Made by a program: the position numbers and the translations under genes
The notes under the pieces: model-generated
The model's input: only the letters and a program-made list of their open reading frames with translations
Told to the model about the DNA's origin: nothing
Databases searched by the model: none
In this document: positions 26,125 through 35,606 of the stretch, in pieces
How the letters are laid out: each line of letters opens with the position of its first letter
Numbering within the stretch: the stretch's first letter is position 1
Assembly (NCBI RefSeq): GCF_021245725.1
Contig: NZ_JAJGSX010000019.1
Span: 122,746 to 186,745, forward strand
Reading direction: 5' to 3'
DNA from: Pseudonocardia sp. TRM90224
GTDB lineage: Bacteria > Actinomycetota > Actinomycetes > Mycobacteriales > Pseudonocardiaceae
DNA: 64,000 bases

Positions 26125-26766
26125 CTATCCGAGCAGCCGCTTCGCCAATGCAGCGGCATCCGGTTCGGCCGCGCCGTCAACGACCGCCCAGGGCGAGAGC
26201 CAACTGCGGGATGCAAGTTGGCTGTAGATCTCCCCCGTACGCCGCTGCAAACCGTCGTCCGACTCGTAAAGATCGCGACCGCGACCAGGCTCGGTCCGCT
26301 CCCGACGCGCTGCGCGCTCCGCAGCAACGTCACGGGGCACAGCGAGCAGGATCTGGTGATCAGGTACGGGTACGCCGAACCTCGCCAGCTCCAACGCCTC
26401 AAGCCATTCCACGAACGGGCCGTCGGCATCCTGGCGGAGGCGAGCAGCGCAGTATGCGGCGCTCGAAGCGACGTAACGGTCGACCAGTACGACTTCGTGC
26501 TCGTTGATGGCGGCGCGCATCTGCGGGGCAGCCGCACGGCGGTCCAACGCGAAGAGCGCAGCCATTCCGTACACGGAATCCACAAGATCACCGAGATGCC
26601 CGTAGAGTGCTTCCCTGGCCAGCTCGGCGTGCACATCGGCGTCGTATCGCGGGAACGCGAACCGGGCTACTCGCGCACCCCGCTCGGCGAACTCGCCGCT
26701 CAAGGCGTCCGAGAGCGTGCGCTTACCAGCCCCGTCCAACCCTTCGATGACAACCAGCCGACCCAC
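26125..26766 (-). CDS. tmk: Thymidylate kinase
   Basis: Phosphorylates dTMP to dTDP with ATP. The 213-residue protein has the P-loop EGLDGAGKRTL near residues 8-18, the actinobacterial form with Arg after the P-loop Lys as in M. tuberculosis Tmk; FAFPRYDADV for base binding; and DRYVASSAAYCAARL with the DRY motif. The C-terminal LID-like stretch RERTEPGRGRDLYE matches too. GTG at 26766 with TACTGT seven bases upstream suggests a leaderless start. It is the gene directly before mtrA, as in mycobacteria. Confidence 0.93.
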   Translation of the reverse strand: MGRLVVIEGLDGAGKRTLSDALSGEFAERGARVARFAFPRYDADVHAELAREALYGHLGDLVDSVYGMAALFALDRRAAAPQMRAAINEHEVVLVDRYVASSAAYCAARLRQDADGPFVEWLEALELARFGVPVPDHQILLAVPRDVAAERAARRERTEPGRGRDLYESDDGLQRRTGEIYSQLASRSWLSPWAVVDGAAEPDAAALAKRLLG

Positions 26767-26820
26767 GGCGCGCACAGTAAGCCATCCGTCCCGCGCCACA
26801 ACCTGCTGGCCCGTGTCTCC

Positions 26821-27276
26821 TCATGACAGCGCGCTGACGACGTCCCAGGTGGCGGCGAATCCCGGGTGCAGCGGCAACGAACGCAGCTCGGACACAGGGA
26901 CCCAACGAACCTCGATGGTCTCTTCGGTCAAGGCGGCCAGCCGCAGCGCCGTCGCCGCCCGCCCGACGACGGTCGTGTACGCCCAACCCCCGTGATCGTC
27001 GACGAAACTGCCGATCAACTCGTACGCATCCCGGTGCAGACCGGCTTCTTCAGCAGCCTCGCGCTGCGCCGCCGCTTCCGCGGTCTCATCCTGGTTCCGC
27101 GCACCGCCCAGAATTCCCCAGGTTCCGCCGTGGTGGCTCCAGACCGCTCGGTGCTGGAGCAGCACCGCGTCACCATGCCAGAGCAGCAGGCCGGCGGCTC
27201 CGAACAGTCCCCAGTGGCGATGGCCGAGCGCGCAGTGAGTCCAGCCGTCGCCATCACCCGCAGGGAAGAGCACCAA
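26821..27276 (-). CDS. Nudix hydrolase
   Basis: A 151-residue Nudix domain protein. The Nudix box spans 57-80: Gly58, Glu64, then REAAEEAGL, a full match to Gx5Ex7REUxEExGU, which binds the divalent metal for cleaving nucleoside-diphosphate-linked compounds. Family members hydrolyse oxidised nucleotides, NADH, sugar nucleotides or capped RNA; the substrate cannot be told. The WGLFGAAGLLL beginning is shared by several actinobacterial Nudix proteins. It marks the start of the accessory block after tmk. Confidence 0.85.
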   Translation of the reverse strand: MVLFPAGDGDGWTHCALGHRHWGLFGAAGLLLWHGDAVLLQHRAVWSHHGGTWGILGGARNQDETAEAAAQREAAEEAGLHRDAYELIGSFVDDHGGWAYTTVVGRAATALRLAALTEETIEVRWVPVSELRSLPLHPGFAATWDVVSALS

Positions 27277-27488
27277 CTCAGCGTAGGTCGCTCACGGCTG
27301 GGTGGCCCAGCCAGTGGACAACTCATGAAGGTTAGTGCCGTGCTTTTCTGATGAGCTGATCGTGGACGACAACCCTTGACTTTCATCTCGAACGGCGCAT
27401 CAATGATGGAACGACCATACGTTCATCTTGCTCCACTCCCTGCCTCAACGTGCCGAACACTCGACTGAACGACTGAACGGACGAGCAC

Positions 27489-27511
27489 TCGAACATACGT
27501 TCCTCTAATAT
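27489..27511 (+). promoter_or_regulatory. LexA-type SOS box and -10 before the DUF222 gene
   Basis: CGAACATACGTTCC (27490-27503) fits the Gram-positive SOS box consensus CGAACRNRYGTTYC, and TCGAAC-N4-GTTC fits the mycobacterial form. A -10-like TAATAT follows immediately at 27506-27511, six bases before the ATG. A repressor bound here would block the promoter. Mycobacterial 13E12-repeat genes, which are relatives of the downstream gene, are known LexA targets. Confidence 0.75.
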
Positions 27512-27517
27512 GGATGC

Positions 27518-28417
27518 ATGACATCTCGAAGCTCATCCGACGTCCGCAGTCATCTGGATGCCGCTCTCCGCGAGCTGAAGCAGATCACCACAGACGCACC
27601 GCTCGACACGTTAGAAGCCGCCCATGACGCTCGCCGCGAACTCGACAGGATCACTGTCGCTGCAGTCGCGGAGGCACTTGTCAGAAGTGGCGGGTTCGCC
27701 CGACGCAACCGCATCCTGATGACGACGCAGATCGGCGATTTACTAGGCATCGACCGAGCCGAAGCTCGCCTATTCGTGACTGCCGCCGTTCATCTGAATG
27801 CCGACGTCACCGCGGACGGCACAACCACCCCTCCCAGACTTCCAGCCACAGCCGATGGCTTCGCAACCGGAAGACTGGGCCTACGCCACGTCCAGGTCAT
27901 CGTCACGTTGCTTCACAGCCGATCGGCAGAGCAGCTCAGCGCTTCGACATGGGCGAACGTCGAGTCCCAACTCGCCACGCAGGCCGGCTTGTCTACCCCT
28001 GCTCACCTGCGGAACTGGGGCCGACGGCTCCTCACGAGCTCCCTGCCGGAGCCCGACGATTCGAACCATGGCTGCTCTCGCAAAGAGACGAACGAGCTCA
28101 CCATCACGCCCCACTTCGACCGGCCGGGCGGCACGATCACCGCCCGGTTGGACGATGCTGAGATGTTCTCGACCATCACGACGTTCATTGACACACATGC
28201 GGAACCTCATGTAGGCGGCAGCACCACTACGATCGCTCAGAGGCGGGCCCGGGTTCTCGGTAGGTTCTGCGCCGAAGCACTCCGACGTCGACCCCCCAAC
28301 CGTCGCGACAGGGCCACGATCCGGCACGATGTGGACCGGAAACGGCGCGATCGAAAGCGCAACGGAAGACGCGCTCGTACGTCACATCGCAGCAAAGGCA
28401 CTGCAAATTCCAACTAG
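27518..28417 (+). CDS. DUF222/13E12-repeat-like protein, truncated C-terminus
   Basis: A 299-residue frame. Its first 250 residues look like the DUF222 domain seen in actinobacterial HNH-endonuclease proteins (13E12 repeat family in mycobacteria): ARRELDRITVAAVAEALVR, RLGLRHVQVIVTLL and QRRARVLGRFCAEALRRR. The expected downstream part and the C-terminal HNH nuclease motif are missing; instead the frame ends in a basic, low-complexity tail. A frameshift or deletion is likely, so this may be a decayed gene. Base composition is visibly less GC-rich than its neighbours, suggesting transfer. A SOS box overlaps its promoter. Confidence 0.65.
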   Translation: MTSRSSSDVRSHLDAALRELKQITTDAPLDTLEAAHDARRELDRITVAAVAEALVRSGGFARRNRILMTTQIGDLLGIDRAEARLFVTAAVHLNADVTADGTTTPPRLPATADGFATGRLGLRHVQVIVTLLHSRSAEQLSASTWANVESQLATQAGLSTPAHLRNWGRRLLTSSLPEPDDSNHGCSRKETNELTITPHFDRPGGTITARLDDAEMFSTITTFIDTHAEPHVGGSTTTIAQRRARVLGRFCAEALRRRPPNRRDRATIRHDVDRKRRDRKRNGRRARTSHRSKGTANSN

Positions 28418-28498
28418 TCAGGCCTGACTCCCGCATCATCGACCACAGCGCCACTCCACGGAGGGAATCTCACGCAGCGCAGAGGAGCCGTATCTCCA

Positions 28499-29662
28499 TC
28501 AGATCAGGCGTGCTTTCGCAGCCGCAGCATTGCGATCGGCGAGAGTCTGCGCAGCTTCGCGAAGGCTCACCCCGGTTGTCGCGGCTTCGTTCGCGACCGT
28601 CTCGACCAATCGACTCATCGTTCCGGCAATCTTCTCGAAGGCCGAACTGGCATCAGGGGCGACATCTCCGAAGACCACCCACCACCACCATGCGTTCGTC
28701 ATGACGTTCGCGAGGAAGTCCGGGACAACGGGAACGCCCCGTGCGGCGAGCGCGGTCTCCGCGTCCGGAAGCGTCGGCATGTTCGCACCTTCGACGACGA
28801 TCCGAGCGGTCATTCTGTCGACGGCGGCGCGGTCGATCACATACGACATGGCAGCCGGGACGAGGAGGTCACACGGAACGGCGAGCCAGTCGTCCCTATC
28901 GCCCTTTTCGTCGTCGGGCCGGAGGTGACCGCGGTCGACCACTCCCAGGCCGTCCCGCGACCGGAGCAAGGCTTCGACATCCAGACCTGCGTCATTTCGG
29001 ATCAGGCCTTCCCGATCCGCGATGGCTACGACACGGACCCCACTGGCCGCGAGATGGCGCGCTGCAGCGCCGCCGATGGAGCCGAACCCCTGCACAACCG
29101 CGGTGGCAGTTGCCGGGTCGAGCCCAGATCTGCGAAGCATCGACAGACCCGCTTGAGCGACTCCGAAGCCGCCTACCAAGTCAGCAAGGCCGATGCCATC
29201 AACGTCCACAGCGAAGCCTGCCGCCAGTCGAGTGCGTGCCTCTGCGGCATCCTCGATCCGAGAGAACACCGCCTCGACCGTTGATTCGAGCCCCAGCTCG
29301 GCTGCGATCTGGTCGAGCAGCTCCTGCCGCACGCCGAAGTCCTCCCCCGTGTTCCACTGCTCGCGGATCACCGGCCGAACTGCAGCGATGAATCTCCGCA
29401 GCACGGCGGAAGCCTCGGGATCGCGGGGATCCACATCGATCCCGCCTTTCGCCCCGCCGAACGGCTGATACCGGTCGCGAGGGTCGTAGACGATCGCCTC
29501 CTTGCGGGCCATTCCCTGTGCTAGGCCACGCACCTCGTCGAGTGTGCAACCAGCGCGAAGGCGTAGCCCACCGCTCGCCATGCCCCCGATCAAGGAGTCG
29601 ATCACTACATAGCCATGGCGTCCCGTGACGGGATCGGTCCAGGTGATCTCGAGAAGGCTCAC
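28499..29662 (-). CDS. Glu/Leu/Phe/Val-type amino acid dehydrogenase
   Basis: A 387-residue NAD(P)-dependent dehydrogenase that oxidatively deaminates an amino acid to a 2-oxo acid. The substrate domain has MARKEAI (Lys54) and PFGGAKGGI (Lys72), the paired lysines of the family; the Rossmann domain has VVQGFGSIGGAAARHL. It is about 387 residues, between leucine dehydrogenases and full glutamate dehydrogenases. Specificity cannot be assigned by eye. It is the last gene of the eight-gene operon and its start overlaps the preceding stop by ATGA. Confidence 0.85.
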   Translation of the reverse strand: MSLLEITWTDPVTGRHGYVVIDSLIGGMASGGLRLRAGCTLDEVRGLAQGMARKEAIVYDPRDRYQPFGGAKGGIDVDPRDPEASAVLRRFIAAVRPVIREQWNTGEDFGVRQELLDQIAAELGLESTVEAVFSRIEDAAEARTRLAAGFAVDVDGIGLADLVGGFGVAQAGLSMLRRSGLDPATATAVVQGFGSIGGAAARHLAASGVRVVAIADREGLIRNDAGLDVEALLRSRDGLGVVDRGHLRPDDEKGDRDDWLAVPCDLLVPAAMSYVIDRAAVDRMTARIVVEGANMPTLPDAETALAARGVPVVPDFLANVMTNAWWWWVVFGDVAPDASSAFEKIAGTMSRLVETVANEAATTGVSLREAAQTLADRNAAAAKARLI

Positions 29663-31245
29663 GACATTCTCCTGTGACGAACATGTACGACGGTCGGCCG
29701 GTCGGCGTCGAAGGCCTTCTCGACTGCAGCGGTGAGCCCTTCGGGGTCGGCCGGGGTGACCCCGATGCAGCCGAGCGTGACGGCAAGTGCGGCGAAGTCC
29801 GGCGAATCGAGGTCCACTGCGTGGACGGGATCGGTCCGGTCGACCATCTCGTTCCGGATCTCGCCATACCCGCCGTTGTCGACGATGACGACCGGCAGCG
29901 GTATCCGTCGAGTCGCGGCTGAGGCCAGTTCGGCAACCGTGAACATCACGCCACCGTCGCCGAGCAACGCCATCACTGGGGCATCCGGCAACGCTGCCTT
30001 GGCGCCGATGGCGGCTGGGAGGCCGTATCCGAGCGTGCCGTAGCCCGTCGGGTAGAGGAATCCGGACGGACGATGCACTGGCAGATTGGCCAGGGCTCCG
30101 TAATAGCAGACCATGGCGCTATCAGCGGCGACGATCGCGTCACGAGGCATTGCCGCTGCGAGTGCGTCGACGACTTCCATCCATTCAGCGCCCTGTGCAG
30201 CGGCTTGGACACGCTTCTGCTCTCGATGGCCTGCGGCTCTGCTCGCCGACGAATCGGCCGCACGCGGCCCAAGCCGCCGGCAGAGCTCCTGCGTGACGAC
30301 GGTCGCGTCTCCGACCACGGCAACATCCGGGATCGCGTTGGTGACGATTGCGGCAGTGTCGATGTCGATGCGGATGAGCTTCCCCGCGAGAGGTAGGGGT
30401 CCGTTCCAGAGATCGGACGATGCCAGCTCACTTCCGATGACGAGGACGACATCGGATTCCTCGACGAGCGCGCGGACGGCGGGGAGGTGGATACCCGCTC
30501 CGAGCGCGAGCGGGTGGTCCTCGGCGAGGACGCCCTTACCGTTGGTCGTCGTGACAACCGGGGCACCGAGCCGCTCCGCCAACCCTCTGACCGGTTCGAC
30601 GGCTCCGCGGGCTCCGCCTCCGACGATGATCGCCGGGCGCTCGGCCCTCTCGAGCCTGTCAGCGGCTTCGGCAACCTTCTCGTCCAACGGTGTGGACGGC
30701 GACATCGACACTGGAACGACAACAGGTGCGGTCCCTTCCTCGAGGAGGATGTCGAGCGGTACTTCGAGGTGCACCGGGCGAGGTCGGCCCGTGGTCATCG
30801 ATGAGAAGGCTTGGGCGACCGCAACGGGAATCTCGGCGACGCTCGTGACGCGGTGGCTGTATGCCGCTATATGAGCCAGCGCTGCACTCTGATCACGGGT
30901 TTCGTGGAGAAGTCCGTTGCCGAGTGCAGGATGCCGCAGGGGCACGCCAGGTGAGACCAGAAGCAGCGGGACAGAGTCAGACCAGGCCTGGCCGACAGCC
31001 GCTGCAGCGTTGAGGACGGCAGGCCCGGTGGTCACTACGGCGACGCCTGGGCGGCCCGAGACGCGGGCGTATCCGTCGGCGGCGTAGCCGGCGCCCTGCT
31101 CGTGCCGTACGCCGACGTGCCGAACCGAGAACTCAGCGAGGTGCCGGTAGATCTCCAGGTTGTGCGTTCCGGGGATTCCGAAAACGGTGTCGACGCCATG
31201 CGCGACCAGTGCGGCTACTAGCGCACGCCCACCCGTCACGACCAT
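29659..31245 (-). CDS. Thiamine-diphosphate-dependent decarboxylase/lyase
   Basis: A 528-residue enzyme of the acetolactate synthase/benzoylformate decarboxylase superfamily. Glu49 in RHEQGAGYAADGYAR is the cofactor-activating glutamate, and GDGGVMFTVAELA with VDNGGYG is the ThDP-Mg motif. The overall look, especially the RHEQGAG and SGRPGVAVVTTGP segments, is closest to 2-oxo-acid decarboxylases such as AruI (5-guanidino-2-oxopentanoate decarboxylase), though that is only an impression. Its ATG overlaps the acyl-CoA synthetase stop by 10 bases. Together with the amino-acid dehydrogenase it could turn an amino acid into an aldehyde via the 2-oxo acid. Confidence 0.83.
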   Translation of the reverse strand: MVVTGGRALVAALVAHGVDTVFGIPGTHNLEIYRHLAEFSVRHVGVRHEQGAGYAADGYARVSGRPGVAVVTTGPAVLNAAAAVGQAWSDSVPLLLVSPGVPLRHPALGNGLLHETRDQSAALAHIAAYSHRVTSVAEIPVAVAQAFSSMTTGRPRPVHLEVPLDILLEEGTAPVVVPVSMSPSTPLDEKVAEAADRLERAERPAIIVGGGARGAVEPVRGLAERLGAPVVTTTNGKGVLAEDHPLALGAGIHLPAVRALVEESDVVLVIGSELASSDLWNGPLPLAGKLIRIDIDTAAIVTNAIPDVAVVGDATVVTQELCRRLGPRAADSSASRAAGHREQKRVQAAAQGAEWMEVVDALAAAMPRDAIVAADSAMVCYYGALANLPVHRPSGFLYPTGYGTLGYGLPAAIGAKAALPDAPVMALLGDGGVMFTVAELASAATRRIPLPVVIVDNGGYGEIRNEMVDRTDPVHAVDLDSPDFAALAVTLGCIGVTPADPEGLTAAVEKAFDADRPTVVHVRHRRMS

Positions 31246-33275
31246 TGGCCGACCACCAGCGCGTCGACGGCTATCGCGCCGTCGGGAGCAACCCGCAGCG
31301 GGTTGATCTCGCATTCCTGGATGTGGGGGTACTCCGCGATGATCCGGGAGACGGCCACAACTGCGCGGGCGGCGGCATCGATGTCGGCTGCCGGTCTTCC
31401 GCGCCAGCCCTCGAGCAGCACGTGGCCGTGGAGCCGGCGCAGCATCCCGTGTGCCTCCACTATCGACACAGGGGCCAGCGCAGTCTGGGTGTCGCGGTAC
31501 AACTCGGCTGTCACACCACCGAGCCCGACCAGGACGACCGGGCCGAACGACGGGTCCATGTGGCCCCCGACGATCAGCTCGACGACGCCGGGCCGGGTGT
31601 CCATCTCCTCGAGCACGTAGGCGCCCGGACCCAATCGGTCCTCCATCTCCGTGAACGCGGCGGCGGCGGTGTCGGCGTCCGGCAGGTCGAGAACAACGCC
31701 TCCGACGTCGGACTTGTGGTCGATCCATCCAGCCTTGAGGGCGTAGGGAGCTGTCAGAAGATGCGCCGCCGCGACGACCTGGTCGACGTTCTCGACCACG
31801 TGGACCGAGCAGAACACGATGTCCTCGGACGCCAGCAGGTCGAGCGCACCGAGATAGCCTGAAGGCGGGGTGCCGGTGATGGTGGCGTGCTCGGGCTGCT
31901 GAGGTGGTCGGCCGGTTCTTCCTCGGTCGGACAGCTCCGCCGCGAGCCCCAGCGACCTCGCGGCGGCGTCGATCGTGTGGAGGGTCGGGACGGCGAGGGC
32001 CCGCATGGAATCGACCGCGAGCGAGTCGGTGCACATGCTGTGGACCACGATCGGCCGCCCGGTTTCGCGCTGGGCGCCGGCGAGGGACTTCACTACTTCG
32101 AGTTCCCGTTCGACCAGTGCCGGGGTGTCCGCGCCGTACGAGCCGAAGTAACCGGATAGCAGGACGGCGTCAACCTCGCTGCTCTGCAGGAGCTGCTCGA
32201 CGACACGTGCGTAGGTGCCGAGGTCCTGTTCGCCGGCGCCTGCGAGATCGATGGGGTTGGCTACGGCAGCTCCGGACGGCAGCTGGTTCCTCAGGTCGGA
32301 CGCTATTGCCTCGGACAGTCGAGGAACAGTCAGACCGTTTCGGGCGAGCACGTCGGCTGCGATCGCGCCGTGTCCACCGGAGTCGCTCACGACGGCAACT
32401 CTCCGGCCCTGCGGTAGTGGGTTGCCGACGAGGAGGTGGGCGAGGTCGATCGCCTGCGCAGGTGTCTCGACCAGGATCGCGCCGGCCGCGCGACACGCCG
32501 CGTCGACGACGGCGGCGGTCGCGGTCAGCGCACCGGTGTGGGAACGGGCGGCGGCCCGGCTGGCCTCGCTAGCTCCGACGGTCAGAACGATGACGGGCTT
32601 GCCGGCCTCTCGAAGTCGGTCGAGCGTCGCGACGAATCCGCGGCCGTCCGCGAAGCCTTCGAGGTACACGACGACCGCCTTCGTCGCTGCGTGCCCGACG
32701 AGGTCCTCGAGAGCCTCGGTCGCGGTGACGTCGATCTGGTTGCCGACCGAGACGAACCTCGACACACCCAGGCCGGCTCGTGCCGCAAGGCCGGCCAGTT
32801 CCAGGCCCAACTGACCGGATTGCGAGACCACCCCGAGGCAGCCGGGAGCGAACGTCCCCCATGCGAGCTCGAGGGTTGTGGTGGCGTCGAAGAGACCGAG
32901 GCAGTTCGGGCCGATGATCCTGGAGCCAGCCGCACGGATCCGCGTGGCCAGATCGGCTTCGCCCTCGATGCCTGCGGTGATGCCGAGGAAACCGGGGACC
33001 CCGAGTTCGAGTGCCTCGTCGACGACGGCGGGGACCGTCTCGGCCGGTGTGCTCAGCACGACGAGTTCGGGCACCTCGGGCAGGTCACGCAAGGATGCAG
33101 CCGACGAGGTCCCTTCGATCACGGCGCGCCTGTGGTTGACCAGGTGCACCCGTCGTCTGTCGCTGCCGCGCAGGGCGCCCCGAGCGAGCCAGTAGCCCCA
33201 TTTCGACGGGTCGCCCGACGCGCCGACGACCGCAACCGAGCGGGGGTCGAAGAAGACCCGAAGCCCGTCGGTCAT
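31236..33275 (-). CDS. NDP-forming acyl-CoA synthetase (acetate-CoA ligase family)
   Basis: A 679-residue fused-subunit acyl-CoA synthetase, forming acyl-CoA from acid, CoA and ATP or the reverse. The CoA-binding domain starts FDPRSVAVVGASGDPSKWG (9-27); the succinyl-CoA-synthetase-like domain has GVVSQSGQLG and the probable phosphohistidine His246 in SHTGAL; the C-terminal ATP-grasp domain (about 480-679) has YALKAG and ends INPLRVAPDGAIAVDALV. The start overlaps the acyl-CoA dehydrogenase stop (ATGA). It would activate a short or branched acid in this operon's pathway. Confidence 0.87.
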   Translation of the reverse strand: MTDGLRVFFDPRSVAVVGASGDPSKWGYWLARGALRGSDRRRVHLVNHRRAVIEGTSSAASLRDLPEVPELVVLSTPAETVPAVVDEALELGVPGFLGITAGIEGEADLATRIRAAGSRIIGPNCLGLFDATTTLELAWGTFAPGCLGVVSQSGQLGLELAGLAARAGLGVSRFVSVGNQIDVTATEALEDLVGHAATKAVVVYLEGFADGRGFVATLDRLREAGKPVIVLTVGASEASRAAARSHTGALTATAAVVDAACRAAGAILVETPAQAIDLAHLLVGNPLPQGRRVAVVSDSGGHGAIAADVLARNGLTVPRLSEAIASDLRNQLPSGAAVANPIDLAGAGEQDLGTYARVVEQLLQSSEVDAVLLSGYFGSYGADTPALVERELEVVKSLAGAQRETGRPIVVHSMCTDSLAVDSMRALAVPTLHTIDAAARSLGLAAELSDRGRTGRPPQQPEHATITGTPPSGYLGALDLLASEDIVFCSVHVVENVDQVVAAAHLLTAPYALKAGWIDHKSDVGGVVLDLPDADTAAAAFTEMEDRLGPGAYVLEEMDTRPGVVELIVGGHMDPSFGPVVLVGLGGVTAELYRDTQTALAPVSIVEAHGMLRRLHGHVLLEGWRGRPAADIDAAARAVVAVSRIIAEYPHIQECEINPLRVAPDGAIAVDALVVGQWS

Positions 33276-34441
33276 GCGGATCCGGCCAGCGACCGGGAGA
33301 TGATGAGGCGCTGGATGTCGGACGTTCCTTCCTCGATCTCTTCGAGCTTCGCGTCGCGCATCCACTTCTCGAGGAGGAACTCGCGGGAGTAGCCCCAGCC
33401 GCCGTGGGTCTGGAGCGCGGCCCACGTGCACCACATTGCGTTCTCGGATCCGGTCAGCTTCGCGATCGCCGACTCGGCCGCAACCGGCACACCGGTGTCG
33501 TAGAGGCGCGCTGCGCGCATGGTCAGGAGGTGGGAGGCGTCGACCCGGGTGGCCATGTCGGCCAGCCGGAACGCGACAGCCTGGTGCTGGATGATCGGCT
33601 TCCCGAACTGTTCGCGCGCCTTCGCGTACTCCAGTGACGCATCCAGAGCGGCCCGGGCGAGGCCCGTCGTCGAGGCCCCGATCAGGATCCTCGATGCGTC
33701 GAAGGTGCGCATGAGTCCGTAGAAGCCCTGACCTTCGTCGCCCAGCCGGTTCTCGACCGGAACGCGGACGTTGTCGAGGAACACTTCGGCGCTGACGATG
33801 GCGCGCTGCCCCATCTTCGTCATCGGCTTGCCGACGGTCAGCCCGGGCATGTCCTTGTCCAGCACGAACGCCGTGACCCCGCGGGCTCGCTTGGTGGGGT
33901 CGACCGTCGCGAAGATGACGATCCAGCGTGCGTACGGGGCATTGGAGATCCACGCCTTCTGGCCGTTCAGCACGTAGTGGTCACCGTCGCGCACGGCGCG
34001 GGTCTGCAGGCCGGCGGCGTCGGACCCGACTCCCGGCTCGGTCACCGCGAGAGCGGTCAGCGGCGGATCGTCGCCCGTGAGGGGGGTCAGCCAGCGCTTC
34101 TTCTGCTCATCGGTTCCAAGTTCTTCGATCGGCGCTGCAAAGAACCCGTTCGAGGTGAGGAGGTTCCCGATCCCGATGTCGCCGTGGCAGAGCTCCTGCT
34201 GCACGAGGCATTGCGTGACCATGTCCGTGACCCCGCCGCCGCCGTACTCGGCCGGCAGCATGAACGACGTGATGCCCAGTCGGGCGGCGGCCGCCCACAG
34301 GTCGAGCGGGCTCTCGACGTCGGCGTCGTCGACCGCTCGGGCGCGCGGCCGGATCTCGGCTGCGGCGAAGTCGCGGGCCAACGCGACGAACTCGCGCTGC
34401 TCGGTGGTCAGGTCGATGCCGTCGCGGAGCGTGCGGGTCAT
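33272..34441 (-). CDS. Acyl-CoA dehydrogenase
   Basis: A 389-residue FAD enzyme that puts a double bond into acyl-CoA and passes electrons to ETF. ALAVTEPGVGSDAAG and the FAD-binding NGQKAWISNA are family signatures; the catalytic base is probably Glu371 in IEEGTSDIQ. The fold and length are standard. The ATG at 34441 has AAGGAG seven bases upstream. It lies 46 bases after potA and is coupled to the next gene. The substrate is likely a short or branched acyl-CoA, inferred from context only. Confidence 0.9.
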   Translation of the reverse strand: MTRTLRDGIDLTTEQREFVALARDFAAAEIRPRARAVDDADVESPLDLWAAAARLGITSFMLPAEYGGGGVTDMVTQCLVQQELCHGDIGIGNLLTSNGFFAAPIEELGTDEQKKRWLTPLTGDDPPLTALAVTEPGVGSDAAGLQTRAVRDGDHYVLNGQKAWISNAPYARWIVIFATVDPTKRARGVTAFVLDKDMPGLTVGKPMTKMGQRAIVSAEVFLDNVRVPVENRLGDEGQGFYGLMRTFDASRILIGASTTGLARAALDASLEYAKAREQFGKPIIQHQAVAFRLADMATRVDASHLLTMRAARLYDTGVPVAAESAIAKLTGSENAMWCTWAALQTHGGWGYSREFLLEKWMRDAKLEEIEEGTSDIQRLIISRSLAGSA

Positions 34442-34487
34442 GGTCTTCTCCTTGCAGTTCGGCGTGGCCCGGCGCTGGAACGCGCGG

Positions 34488-35606
34488 TCATGGCGCGACG
34501 GACGGGTGGTCGGGCACGACGAGGGCTCGTTCGGCGTGCCAGTGCACGAGCACGCCGGTGCCCGGTTCAGGGGTGTACCGGCCACGTGCGGCCGGGCGGG
34601 AGACGATCGCCCTTCCGTCAGGGAGCGTCACCTCGACCCTGAGACCACTTCCGAGGTAGATGACATCGCGCACCACTCCGTTGAGCACGTTGTGCCCGAT
34701 CGGGATATCCGATCCGGGTGCGGCGAGGTGGGCGTGCTCGGGGCGCAGGACCAGCGCGCCTGCGCAGTCACCCGTCTCCCCGACGGCGAGGTCGGCCTTC
34801 GTGGTGGCGTCGATGAACCTCGCTCCGCGGTGATGGCCTGTGAAGATGTTCGATTCGCCGAGGAACTCCGCGGTGTAGCGGCTCGACGGGCGCTCGTAGA
34901 GCTCTTCGGGGGTGCCGACCTGCACCAGTGCGCCGTCGCGGAGCACCGCGATGCGGTCGGACATCGCGAGTGCCTCCTCCTGGTCGTGGGTGACGAACAC
35001 GAAGGTGGTGCCGAGTTCCGAGTGGAGCCGCTTGATCTCCAGCTGAAGTTGCTCGCGCAGCCGCTTGTCGAGTGCGCCGAGCGGCTCGTCCATCAGGAGC
35101 GCTCGTGGGCGGAACACGATGGCGCGGGCCAGCGCCACCCGTTGCTGCTGCCCGCCGGACAGCTCCGAGGGCCGGCGCTTCGCGAGGCGCCCCAGCTCGA
35201 CGACGTCGAGTGCCTGCCGCACCTGCCTTTCGACCTCGGCACGAGCGACCTTGCGGCGGCGCAGGGGGAACGCCACGTTCTCCCAGACGTCCATGTGCGG
35301 GAAGAGGGCGTAGTGCTGGAAGACCATGCCGAGATCGCGCTTGTAGGGCGGGACGGTCGTGATGTCCTTCCCCGCGACCTCGATGCGGCCCGATGTCGGT
35401 TCGATGAACCCGGCGATGATGTTGAGCAGGGTGGACTTGCCGGATCCGCTCGCGCCGAGCAGCGTGATGAACTCCCCGGCCTTCACTTGGAGGCTGACGT
35501 CGTCGAGCGCAGTGGTGTCGCGGTAGCGCTTGCTGATGCCCTGCACGTCGATCGAGGCGCCGGTTCCGGCCAGTGCCGCGATGGTCTCGTTCATGGTTTC
35601 GGTCAC
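34488..35606 (-). CDS. potA: Polyamine-type ABC transporter ATP-binding protein
   Basis: A 372-residue ATPase of the PotA class. Walker A is GASGSGKST (51-59), the signature LSGGQQQRVALARA follows, Walker B is ALLMDEPLGALD, and the H-loop is VTHDQEEA. A C-terminal TOBE-type domain (about 285-370) covers the regulatory part. It powers the PotB/PotC-like permeases next to it. The start could be GTG 35606 or ATG 35594. The start region lies in the degenerate end of a 14 bp tandem repeat that runs back into the potC stop. Confidence 0.88.
   Translation of the reverse strand: MTETMNETIAALAGTGASIDVQGISKRYRDTTALDDVSLQVKAGEFITLLGASGSGKSTLLNIIAGFIEPTSGRIEVAGKDITTVPPYKRDLGMVFQHYALFPHMDVWENVAFPLRRRKVARAEVERQVRQALDVVELGRLAKRRPSELSGGQQQRVALARAIVFRPRALLMDEPLGALDKRLREQLQLEIKRLHSELGTTFVFVTHDQEEALAMSDRIAVLRDGALVQVGTPEELYERPSSRYTAEFLGESNIFTGHHRGARFIDATTKADLAVGETGDCAGALVLRPEHAHLAAPGSDIPIGHNVLNGVVRDVIYLGSGLRVEVTLPDGRAIVSRPAARGRYTPEPGTGVLVHWHAERALVVPDHPSVAP

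Noticed and set aside
27410..27425. GAAC-N8-GTTC as a second LexA box upstream of the DUF222 gene
   Set aside because: The spacer is eight bases where LexA boxes need four.
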